The translations under genes and the position numbers were made by a program. DNA of 6,825 nt, taken from positions 1 through 6,825 of the forward strand of contig JALVWV010000135.1 of assembly GCA_027023145.1 (NCBI GenBank). Direction: 5' to 3'. Position 1 is the first letter of the stretch, and every line of letters begins with the position of its first letter. The notes below the pieces were generated by a model that made no database searches, was not told the DNA's origin, and was given only the letters and a program-made list of their open reading frames with translations. Positions 1-5,850 of this stretch are shown one piece after another. This DNA is from Campylobacteraceae bacterium (GTDB taxonomy: Bacteria; Campylobacterota; Campylobacteria; Campylobacterales; Sulfurovaceae).

Positions 1-989
1 CTGCCCCGATGATGCGGTTCCTCCTCCCGTTTTTCTTCCGCCGTTTTCTGAGCCTCGATGATCGCGTCTATCGAGGGGCATTGCTTACCCTTTTCGCTGC
101 TTCCCTTCTCTTCGTCTCAACGGTGCGCACTTTCGGACTCTATCTCGCGGTCAACCTCCTCTACGGTGCCGCTCTGGGTGCTGTCCTCCCCTATGTCGAC
201 ACCATCGCCTTGCAGGTCATTACCCGTGAGCGTTACGGCAGGGTACGCCTCTGGGGTTCGATCGGATTCATCACGATCGCTCTGTGGCTGGGACAGGTGC
301 TGGAGACGCTCAACCAAACGTTCACCTATCTCGGCGTTGCCTCACTCCTAACGATGCTGACCGGGCTTTACCTTGTCCGATTTGATCCCCACCGTGATAC
401 CCCGGTCGATCGCGATCAGGAGCGCGCTTTCTCCCTGAGCACCTATTGGGCATTCTGGGTCAGTGCGTTTCTGCTTCAGGTCAGCTACGGAGGGTTCTAC
501 AACTTCTTCACCATCTACGAAACCGCACAGGGATTTTCCCAGGCAACCATCAGCTACCTGTGGAGTTTCGGTGTGGTGTGTGAAATCGTCATGCTCTACT
601 TTCAAGGACCTTTGCTGCGCAACCATCTCATGGGGATCATCAAGCTGGCTACCCTCTCTTCTGTGCTCCGCTGGACACTGTTGTGGCTCTGGCCGGATCA
701 TCTTATTGTGGCGTACATTTCCCAGTCCCTTCACGCAGTCAGTTTTGCCCTCTACTACACGTCGACGATCACGTATGTTTTTCAACTCTATTCTCAAAAG
801 AAGCTCGCCCAACAATTCTACCTCGGGATTACGTTTGGTCTCGGAGGGTCGGTCGGCGCGGTACTGGCCGGCTGGATTTACGACAGCGATCCTCATCGCC
901 TTTTCCTCTTCTCGGCGGTAGCTGCTCTGGGAGCTTTCGGGATGTTGTACCTGCATGAAGGGCGCCGAAGGAGGATTGATGCAGCCTGA
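1..989 (+). CDS. HcaT-like major facilitator superfamily transporter, N-terminus cut by the window edge
   Basis: This is an inner-membrane secondary transporter of the MFS_1-like/HcaT type (Escherichia coli HcaT is the putative 3-phenylpropionate permease). The reading frame is already open at base 3 and 326 residues follow the first in-window ATG at base 9. Aligned from memory to HcaT (about 380 residues), about 50 N-terminal residues, roughly the first helix and part of the second, lie left of the window, so the ATG at 9 is probably internal. Two stretches match the family closely: YGRVRLWGSIGF (about residues 76–87 counted from base 9), which is the conserved cytoplasmic loop after helix 4, and ISYLWSFGVVCEIVM (about 180–195) in the second half. 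A hydrophilic loop with Asp, Arg and Glu (about 125–142) separates the two halves. About ten hydrophobic helices are visible, and the tail ends in a basic cluster (EGRRRRIDAA). Its last 11 bases overlap mobA. The substrate is unknown; aromatic acids should not be assumed from the HcaT name alone. Confidence 0.88.
   Translation, partial: APMMRFLLPFFFRRFLSLDDRVYRGALLTLFAASLLFVSTVRTFGLYLAVNLLYGAALGAVLPYVDTIALQVITRERYGRVRLWGSIGFITIALWLGQVLETLNQTFTYLGVASLLTMLTGLYLVRFDPHRDTPVDRDQERAFSLSTYWAFWVSAFLLQVSYGGFYNFFTIYETAQGFSQATISYLWSFGVVCEIVMLYFQGPLLRNHLMGIIKLATLSSVLRWTLLWLWPDHLIVAYISQSLHAVSFALYYTSTITYVFQLYSQKKLAQQFYLGITFGLGGSVGAVLAGWIYDSDPHRLFLFSAVAALGAFGMLYLHEGRRRRIDAA
968..974 (+). promoter_or_regulatory. 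Ribosome binding site of mobA, inside the transporter gene
   Basis: AAGGAGG lies four bases before the ATG at 979. It decides the mobA start in favour of 979 over the in-frame ATG at 955. Because it lies within the last codons of the transporter, ribosomes finishing that gene could re-initiate on mobA. Confidence 0.8.
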
Positions 990-1548
990 GAGAGAAGCCG
1001 TTATTTTTGCCGGAGGCAAAAGCTCCCGCATGGGACAGGACAAAGCCCTCCTCCCCTTCGGAGGATACTCGACACTGGCCGAGTACCAGTACCGTCGTCT
1101 CCTTCCCCTCTTTGACCGGGTCAGCCTCAGTGCCAAGGGGGATAAATTCCCCTTCGACGCACCCCGGATCTACGATCAGGACTCCGATACCAGCTCCCCA
1201 ATGGTCGCTTTGGCTTCCGTGCTGGAACAGGCACAGCACGAGGTGGTCTTCGTCCTCAGTGTCGATATGCCATTTGTCGATACTCCCCTCATTGAGCGAC
1301 TCTACAGTGCCCATGCCGATCATCCCGATGCCCGGATCGTCCTCGCTGCCTCACCTCAAGGTACCGAACCCCTCTGCGCTCTTTATCGCCGGGATCTCCT
1401 CCCGCAGATCACCGCACTGCTTGAGCGGGGAGAACATCGGATGCGTGCACTGTTGAAAGAGACTGCGACAATGAAAGTACCGTGTGACCGTGAGAAAGTA
1501 TTTACCAACCTCAACACACCGGAGGAGTATCGGGCAGCACGAATGTGA
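979..1548 (+). CDS. mobA: Molybdenum cofactor guanylyltransferase MobA
   Basis: MobA transfers GMP from GTP to molybdopterin in the cytoplasm to make the guanine-dinucleotide cofactor used by enzymes such as periplasmic nitrate reductase and formate dehydrogenase. The predicted 189-residue protein has the expected length. The N-terminal nucleotide-binding signature AGGKSSRMGQDKALL (residues 11–25) is intact, followed by SVDMPFV with the metal-binding Asp96, EPLCALYRRDLLPQI (130–144) and the C-terminal FTNLNTPEEY (175–184), all typical of the family. The usual Gly-Pro-Leu-x-Gly type stretch reads SSPMVALAS here (72–80), a variant that keeps the proline. I chose the ATG at 979 because AAGGAGG lies just upstream at 968–974; an in-frame ATG at 955 would add eight residues (MKGAEGGL) that are the translated ribosome binding site. 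The start overlaps the end of the transporter gene by 11 bases, which suggests translational coupling. Confidence 0.95.
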   Translation: MQPEREAVIFAGGKSSRMGQDKALLPFGGYSTLAEYQYRRLLPLFDRVSLSAKGDKFPFDAPRIYDQDSDTSSPMVALASVLEQAQHEVVFVLSVDMPFVDTPLIERLYSAHADHPDARIVLAASPQGTEPLCALYRRDLLPQITALLERGEHRMRALLKETATMKVPCDREKVFTNLNTPEEYRAARM

Positions 1549-1587
1549 CGGTTAGTAAACCAGCGGAGATTTATCAAACTTACCGTC
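1547..1587. repeat. Inverted repeat spanning the mobA/comM convergent ends
   Basis: GACGGTTAGT (1547–1556) and ACTTACCGTC (1578–1587) are inverted copies with 9 of 10 positions pairing. They are separated by 21 bases and overlap the stop codons of mobA (plus strand) and comM (minus strand). The only gap between the two genes is 31 bases. The arrangement could let either transcript form a hairpin at its end, but there is no U-tract beyond either arm and the loop is long, so a terminator function is only a possibility and chance is not excluded. Confidence 0.35.
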
Positions 1588-3169
1588 TCCTCCGATAACT
1601 CAATGCCTCGAGCATATCCCCCTTGGTGATCGTCTCGTGCCCAGCTAGATCAGCGATGGTGCGGGAGGTTTTTTTGAGGCTGGCGACACTGCGGTGGGAG
1701 AGACCGAATTTGCCAATGGCACTATGGAGGATCGCTTCGGCTTCCCGGTCGAGACGGCAGTAGACCTCGATCTCCTCTTCGGTGAGCTTACCGTTGAGGT
1801 GGAGCTGGCCGCGCTCTTTCTGACGGCGGAAAGCCTCCAGCACCTGTGCGTGCATCTGTTCCGATGTAATGTCCCCTTTGTCGGTGTGGCTCACCTCCTG
1901 CATCACCACAAACAGATCGATCCGGTCGAGGAAGGGATCGGAGAGTTTGTTGCGGTAGCGCTTGATCTCCACATCGGTGCAGCGGCACGCGTGGGTTTTG
2001 GAGAGGAGATTGCCGCAGGCGCAGGGGTTCTGGGCTGCGACGAGCATGATGTCGGCTTGATACGTTATCTTGGTGCCGACCCGTGAAATCCGGATCGCTT
2101 TGTCTGCGAGAGGCTCCCGCATCGCTTCGAGAATGTTCTTTGAAAAGTGGGGAATCTCGTCAAAAAAAAGCAAACCATAGTTGGCCAAAGCCACTTCACC
2201 GATTTTTGCCTGGGTCGAACCCCCACCGAAGATCGAAGCACTCGTGGAGGTGTGATGGGGTGCCCGCTCAGGACGCTGTGCCCGGAAATCAGGGATCTCT
2301 CCGTCGAGAAACTGATGCTTGGCCACCGAGAGGATCTCTTCTTCGCTCAGGGGCGGGAGGATAGCACCCAGGCGCTTGGCGATCATACTTTTGCCGCACC
2401 CTGGGCTTCCTTCCATGAAATAGTTGTGCATACCAGCTGCCGCGATAAGCGCAGCGCGTTTGGCCACCGTCTGCCCCTTGACATCGGCAAAATCGAGTGG
2501 ATACTTCCGCTCGTAATAATAGGTTTTCCCTCCGATCGTCATCGACTCAGCATCGTAGTCAAACGACGCCCGCTTCCCCTCGAAATTCCCTTCCCGTACA
2601 AGCGCGATCGCTTCGGTCAGGGTCGCTACCGGATAAAACTCCACCCCGGCGATATGGCTGAGGTGCTCAAGCGCCTCCTCCGGGACGATGGCGCGGCGGA
2701 TCAGCCCCTGCTCTTTGAGAGACAGAATAAGTGGGAAGAGCATCGAGCTCGATTTGACCCGCCCGTCGAGACCAAGTTCTCCAAAAACAAACAGCCCCTT
2801 TTCGTCAAGACTGTCTTTATTGAGTGCGATCAGCAGAGCCAAAGAGAGGTCAAAATGGCTGCCCCTCTTGTTCGCAAGGTCTGTAGGTGACAAATTAATT
2901 GTTATCTTCAATGGTGGAAAGACAAAACCGTTTGTCAACAACGCAGCCTTGGTACGCTCCTTGGATTCCTGAATATCGCTGGAGACCAGGCCGACAATTG
3001 TAAAACCGGGCAAGCCCTTCGTAAACGTCGCTTCCACTTCGATCACACGAGCGTTGACCCCCTCAAGGGTGGCGCAGGTGAGGCGGTTGACAACGGTGTC
3101 AACTTCGTCGTCGATCAGGGCAGGTTGTTTGGTTTCGGGTGGGGTACCACTATCCATTTTTATATTCAT
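1580..3169 (-). CDS. comM: ComM/YifB-family AAA+ helicase (Mg-chelatase-like)
   Basis: ComM is a cytoplasmic hexameric AAA+ motor that drives branch migration during integration of transforming DNA; older annotations call it a magnesium chelatase-related protein. The predicted protein has 529 residues, slightly longer than the usual approximately 500. The N-terminal ChlI-type domain is recognisable by GLPGFTIVGL (52–61), the ESKERTKAAL region (68–77) and GSHFDLSLAL (103–112). The AAA+ core carries Walker A GSPGCGKS (254–261), the PHHTS segment (304–308), Walker B LLFFDE (333–338), a four-cysteine site (Cys383, Cys385, Cys395, Cys397) and LDRIDL (414–419). The C-terminal helical domain ends DLAGHETITKGDMLEALSYR. 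Family similarity begins near VNRLTCATLEG (27–37), so about 26 acidic residues precede it. No downstream ATG, GTG or TTG is available before that point, so the start must be Met1 or Met5; neither has a clear ribosome binding site. It follows def by 78 bases and converges with mobA. Confidence 0.95.
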   Translation of the reverse strand: MNIKMDSGTPPETKQPALIDDEVDTVVNRLTCATLEGVNARVIEVEATFTKGLPGFTIVGLVSSDIQESKERTKAALLTNGFVFPPLKITINLSPTDLANKRGSHFDLSLALLIALNKDSLDEKGLFVFGELGLDGRVKSSSMLFPLILSLKEQGLIRRAIVPEEALEHLSHIAGVEFYPVATLTEAIALVREGNFEGKRASFDYDAESMTIGGKTYYYERKYPLDFADVKGQTVAKRAALIAAAGMHNYFMEGSPGCGKSMIAKRLGAILPPLSEEEILSVAKHQFLDGEIPDFRAQRPERAPHHTSTSASIFGGGSTQAKIGEVALANYGLLFFDEIPHFSKNILEAMREPLADKAIRISRVGTKITYQADIMLVAAQNPCACGNLLSKTHACRCTDVEIKRYRNKLSDPFLDRIDLFVVMQEVSHTDKGDITSEQMHAQVLEAFRRQKERGQLHLNGKLTEEEIEVYCRLDREAEAILHSAIGKFGLSHRSVASLKKTSRTIADLAGHETITKGDMLEALSYRRRR

Positions 3170-3201
3170 GGTGTAATGGTACTGATTTTTGGGAAGTGGA
3201 T

Positions 3202-3232
3202 CAAAAAATATGTCAAATTGTCATATTTTTTG
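3202..3232. repeat. 31-bp AT-rich palindrome between def and comM
   Basis: Arms CAAAAAATATG (3202–3212) and CATATTTTTTG (3222–3232) are perfect 11-base inverted copies. The nine bases between them continue the symmetry (CAA and TTG around A3217), so 14 of 15 positions pair; only 3213/3221 do not. It begins 15 bases after the def stop codon and ends 32 bases before the comM start. It could be an operator for a dimeric regulator, a DNA-bending site, or a weak bidirectional terminator, since an A-run precedes and a T-run ends the stem on both strands. A low-GC stem argues against a strong terminator. On the minus strand it contains TTGACA (3211–3216), identical to a consensus −35 box, but no matching −10 box follows at normal spacing. 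Confidence 0.6.
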
Positions 3233-3247
3233 CCGATATGGGGGAAA

Positions 3248-3778
3248 TTACTTCTTTTTGTCGCGCTTTTTCCACTCTTTTTCGAATTTCTTCCGCTTGG
3301 TAAACGAGAGTTTTTCGATGAAAAGTTTCCCGTCGAGGTGGTCGATTTCGTGCTGGAGAGCGATGGCAAGAAATTCATCGTCTTCGATGACAAACTTCTT
3401 GCCGTGGCGATTCTGATACTCGATGGTGACCATGGCGTGGCGCTCGATATCTTCATAAAATCCCGGCACCGAGAGGCACCCTTCATGGAACTTCACCATC
3501 TCCTCACTGCGATAGGTGATGACGGGGTTGATAATCTCAAGGGTATTGTCGCGGGGCTGGTCGATCGGTTCCCCTTCGTCGTTTTCGATGGGGACGTTGA
3601 TGATGAGGACGCGCTGGGTGACACCGATCTGGATCGCCGCAAGCCCGACACCGTTTTTGGCGACCATCGTCTCGTACATATCGTCGAGCAAGGCATGGAG
3701 CTCCGCGTCGAATACTGTCACCTCTTCGGAGATCAGCTTGAGACGGGGATCGGGGTAGATGACAATATCGTGGATCAT
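3248..3778 (-). CDS. def: Peptide deformylase
   Basis: Peptide deformylase is a cytoplasmic metalloenzyme that removes the formyl group from the N-terminal methionine of new proteins as they leave the ribosome. The predicted 176 residues match the family length. All three signature motifs are intact: GVGLAAIQIG (43–52, with Gln50), EGCLSVPG (99–106) and QHEIDHLDG (142–150). Cys101, His143 and His147 are the expected metal ligands and Glu144 the catalytic base. The C-terminus is strongly basic and acidic (KRKKFEKEWKKRDKKK), a lysine-rich tail that could contact the ribosome; that role is known for the E. coli C-terminal helix but is inferred here. The start at 3778 is supported by TGAGG (3786–3790) seven bases upstream, which overlaps the clpP stop codon. 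Only nine bases separate the two genes, so co-transcription with clpP and probably tig is likely. Confidence 0.97.
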   Translation of the reverse strand: MIHDIVIYPDPRLKLISEEVTVFDAELHALLDDMYETMVAKNGVGLAAIQIGVTQRVLIINVPIENDEGEPIDQPRDNTLEIINPVITYRSEEMVKFHEGCLSVPGFYEDIERHAMVTIEYQNRHGKKFVIEDDEFLAIALQHEIDHLDGKLFIEKLSFTKRKKFEKEWKKRDKKK

Positions 3779-3787
3779 CGGCGTGCC

Positions 3788-4375
3788 TCAGACGAAGCTT
3801 TGGGTGAGGACTTTGTCGATGAGACCGTATTCGACCGCTTCGGCAGAGGACATGAAGTTGTCCCGCTCGGTGTCCTTCTCGATCTGCTTGGGCTTTTTGC
3901 CGGTACGCTCGGCGAGGATTTCGTTGAGGGTATCTTTGAGACGCTGGATCTCCTGTGCTTGGATCTGGATATCGGTCGACTGCCCCTGCGCTCCACCGGA
4001 GGGCTGGTGGATCATGATCCGTGCGTGCGGCAGGGCGTAGCGCTTCCCTTTGGTGCCCGAGGCGAGGAGAAAAGCACCCATCGAGGCTGCCTGCCCAATG
4101 CAGATGGTGACGATATCGGGCTTGATGTAGTTCATGGTATCAAACATCGACAATCCGCTCGTGATCACCCCGCCGGGGGAGTTGATGTAGAAGTAAATGT
4201 CCTTGTCTGGATCCTGTGCCTCAAGGAAAAGCAGCTGCGCAACGATACTGGAAGCGACGGCATCGTTGATTTCGCCGCTGAGCATAATGATACGGTCTTT
4301 GAGCAGGCGCGAATAAATATCGTAGCTGCGCTCACCGCGTCCGGTCTGTTCGATCACATAAGGGATGTAGCTCAT
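3788..4375 (-). CDS. clpP: ATP-dependent Clp protease proteolytic subunit ClpP
   Basis: ClpP forms the 14-subunit barrel-shaped serine protease that degrades proteins unfolded and fed in by ClpX or ClpA. With the start chosen here it has 195 residues, and the catalytic triad falls at the canonical positions: Ser98 in GQAASMGA, His123 in MIHQPSGG and Asp172 in RDNFMS. The N-terminal stretch YIPYVIEQTGRGERSYDIYSRLL, split here by its tyrosine start at residue 3, is the classic ClpP N-terminus with no long propeptide. GINSPGG-type oxyanion strand is present as YINSPGG (63–69). An in-frame ATG at 4387 would add MEAT, but those codons contain the ribosome binding site GGAGG for the ATG at 4375, so the shorter form is preferred. 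It lies 26 bases downstream of tig and nine bases upstream of def, forming a protein-quality-control operon. Neither ClpX nor ClpA is in the window. Confidence 0.97.
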   Translation of the reverse strand: MSYIPYVIEQTGRGERSYDIYSRLLKDRIIMLSGEINDAVASSIVAQLLFLEAQDPDKDIYFYINSPGGVITSGLSMFDTMNYIKPDIVTICIGQAASMGAFLLASGTKGKRYALPHARIMIHQPSGGAQGQSTDIQIQAQEIQRLKDTLNEILAERTGKKPKQIEKDTERDNFMSSAEAVEYGLIDKVLTQSFV

Positions 4376-4380
4376 GGTTG

Positions 4381-4386
4381 CCTCCA
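4381..4386 (-). promoter_or_regulatory. Ribosome binding site of clpP
   Basis: Read on the minus strand this is TGGAGG, five bases before the ATG whose first base is 4375. It overlaps the alternative upstream ATG at 4387, which itself has no good ribosome binding site, and so decides the clpP start. Confidence 0.8.
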
Positions 4387-4401
4387 TTTCACGTCGTCGG
4401 C

Positions 4402-5694
4402 TTATTGTTTGTCCAAGTCGAGAAGACGGCTGTAGAGCTTGTCTTCGAGCATGCTCATCTTGACAGCGGGGAGCAGGTTGTTCTTGGTGTAGTACTGAAT
4501 CAGCTCATCGGGGTTCTGCCCCGCCATGACCGCTTCATAGTAGAGGGTCTGGTTCACTTCGTCGTCGCTGACGCTGATCTTTTCTTTCGTGGCCAGCGCA
4601 TCGATAATGAAGGTTGCCTTGACACTCTTGGTCGCATCGTCCCGCACTTCATCACGCAGGGCGTTGAGTTTGGCTTCGTCTCCCTGGATCGCTTCGATCT
4701 CTTCGCGGGTCATCGATTGGGCTTTTTGATTGACGAGGTTGTCAATCTCCTGTTCGACGATGTTCTCCGGAAGATCAAACTCCATCTTCTCGACCAGTGC
4801 TTCGGTGATGGCAGGCTTGAGCTCTTCGTTGTAGAGTTTGGAGAATTTCTCCGCTTTGAGCTGCTCTTCGATCCCTTTGGTGAAGCTTTCGACGGTGGCG
4901 TTTTCGTCTTTGGTGATCTTTTTGGCGAGGGCATCATCGAGGGTGGCGGGGGCTTTGACTTTGATCGCATGGAGCTTGACGACGAAGACCGCCTCTTTGC
5001 CTTTGAGGTTCTCGGCCTGATAATCCTCCGGGAAGGTGACGGGTATCCGCTTCTCTTCACCGATGGTCATCCCCTCCATCCCCTCTTCAAATCCGGGGAT
5101 GAACTGACCCGAGCCGATCTCGAGCTCGTAGTTGTCTGCCTTGCCCCCTTCGAACGGCTCATCGCCGAGGAACCCTTCGAAGTCGAAAACCGCGACATCA
5201 CCTTTGGCAAGTGGACGTGCTTCGGTGAGCGCTTCGAGAGGCGCGGCTTGTGCAGTGAGGAGATCAGTACGCTCTTGGATCTCTTCGGCACTGACGGTGG
5301 GCTCATCGTAGGAGGGGATGACGCTTTTGTAGTCCTCGGTATTGACGGTAGGACGGAGGCAAAGCTGGATCTCTACTTCGATCGCGTCCGCCCCTTTGCC
5401 GTACTTTTTAAACATAGGATCGCCGAGGACATCCCCCTGCTTGATCCCCGCTTGGGCATATGCCTCGGTTAGCATATCACGAATCGCTTCTCCTTCGGCG
5501 TCTTCGGCGAGTTTCTCTCCGTAGAGTTTCTTGACGGCATGGGCAGGGACTTTCCCTTTGCGGAAGCCGTCGACTTTGATCTGTTTGCCAGTCTGGGCGG
5601 CCAGTTTGTCGATCCGGGCATCGATATCGGATCGAGGAATGGTCGCACTGGCGAGGATATTGGCATCGTTGAGTTTTGTGGTTGTGACGTTCAC
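4402..5694 (-). CDS. tig: Trigger factor, ribosome-associated chaperone
   Basis: Trigger factor binds at the ribosomal exit tunnel and shields nascent chains; it also has peptidyl-prolyl isomerase activity. The predicted 430 residues match the family. The N-terminal ribosome-binding domain contains the signature GFRKGKVP (43–50), identical to the consensus GFRxGKxP that contacts ribosomal protein L23. An FKBP-type isomerase domain follows at about 162–246 (VAVFDFEGFLGDEPFEGG, then GSGQFIPGFEEGMEGM and the closing VFVVKLHAIK), and a long helical C-terminal chaperone region runs from about 247 to the end. The start codon is GTG (bases 5694–5692), supported by AAGGA on the minus strand just upstream. 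It is the first gene of the tig–clpP–def cluster, so its upstream region likely drives the cluster. Confidence 0.97.
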   Translation of the reverse strand: MNVTTTKLNDANILASATIPRSDIDARIDKLAAQTGKQIKVDGFRKGKVPAHAVKKLYGEKLAEDAEGEAIRDMLTEAYAQAGIKQGDVLGDPMFKKYGKGADAIEVEIQLCLRPTVNTEDYKSVIPSYDEPTVSAEEIQERTDLLTAQAAPLEALTEARPLAKGDVAVFDFEGFLGDEPFEGGKADNYELEIGSGQFIPGFEEGMEGMTIGEEKRIPVTFPEDYQAENLKGKEAVFVVKLHAIKVKAPATLDDALAKKITKDENATVESFTKGIEEQLKAEKFSKLYNEELKPAITEALVEKMEFDLPENIVEQEIDNLVNQKAQSMTREEIEAIQGDEAKLNALRDEVRDDATKSVKATFIIDALATKEKISVSDDEVNQTLYYEAVMAGQNPDELIQYYTKNNLLPAVKMSMLEDKLYSRLLDLDKQ

Positions 5695-5698
5695 GGTG

Positions 5699-5704
5699 TT
5701 CCTT
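5699..5704 (-). promoter_or_regulatory. Ribosome binding site of tig, supporting a GTG start
   Basis: On the minus strand the sequence reads AAGGAA, four bases before the GTG at 5694. No in-frame ATG with comparable support was seen at the natural N-terminus (MNVTTTKLND), so GTG initiation is preferred. Confidence 0.75.
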
Positions 5705-5724
5705 GGTATAAAAAATAGTGGGTG

Positions 5725-5730
5725 ATTTTA
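5725..5730 (-). promoter_or_regulatory. Possible −10 box upstream of tig
   Basis: On the minus strand this reads TAAAAT, one mismatch from TATAAT, about 30 bases before the tig start codon. No convincing −35 hexamer lies 16–18 bases further upstream; Campylobacterota sigma-70 promoters often lack one. A second AT-rich stretch (about 5707–5717) lies between it and the gene. This is a weak prediction. Confidence 0.3.
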
Positions 5731-5816
5731 CCTAAATTTGGATAAAGGGTACCATTGGAGCATTGAGGGCACCTCTAATATTGGCGCGGTGACAAAACGG
5801 CATTTGGATGAGAGAG

Positions 5817-5843
5817 GGTGTCGGCGCAAAGAGTGCCGACACC
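5817..5843 (-). terminator. GC-rich hairpin downstream of the surface-protein gene
   Basis: GGTGTCGGC (5817–5825) and GCCGACACC (5835–5843) pair perfectly over nine bases and can be extended by a G·U and a C-G pair to leave a five-base loop. On the minus strand the hairpin begins seven bases after the stop codon of the surface-protein gene, the usual place for an intrinsic terminator. The following minus-strand sequence is pyrimidine-rich (CTCTCTCAT) rather than a run of T, so termination may be partial or the hairpin may mainly protect the 3′ end of the mRNA. It also insulates the tig promoter region from read-through. Confidence 0.65.
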
Positions 5844-5850
5844 ACATTTA

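Larger units (their letters stand above)
5695..5850. other. Spacer between tig and the surface-protein gene
   Basis: This 156-base stretch separates the 5′ end of tig from the 3′ end of the surface-protein gene; both genes lie on the minus strand. It contains the tig ribosome binding site and a weak −10-like box near its left end, and the GC-rich hairpin near its right end. Between them (about 5740–5816) I see no gene, repeat or recognisable RNA. The tig cluster therefore probably has its own promoter here. Confidence 0.6.

Noticed and set aside
348..1136. A 262-codon minus-strand frame across the transporter and mobA
   Set aside because: It is antisense to two well-supported genes, and its translation shows no family motif.
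3211..3216. TTGACA on the minus strand as the −35 box of a comM promoter
   Set aside because: The bases 17 positions downstream read CCCAAA, not a −10 box, and the motif lies within the palindrome, which explains it equally well.
3125..4435. A 436-codon open frame on the plus strand across def and clpP
   Set aside because: It is the antisense shadow of two certain genes with intact catalytic motifs. Its translation is low-complexity in charged and hydrophobic residues with no recognisable domain and no ribosome binding site.
4378..5472. A 364-codon open frame on the plus strand opposite tig
   Set aside because: Antisense shadow of trigger factor. The Phe-, Asp- and Gly-rich translation mirrors the Lys-, Glu- and Ala-rich codons on the other strand.
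5749..5756. GTACCATT shared between the tig upstream spacer and the comM leader as a common regulatory site
   Set aside because: Only eight bases match and the orientation relative to the two genes differs, so chance is sufficient.
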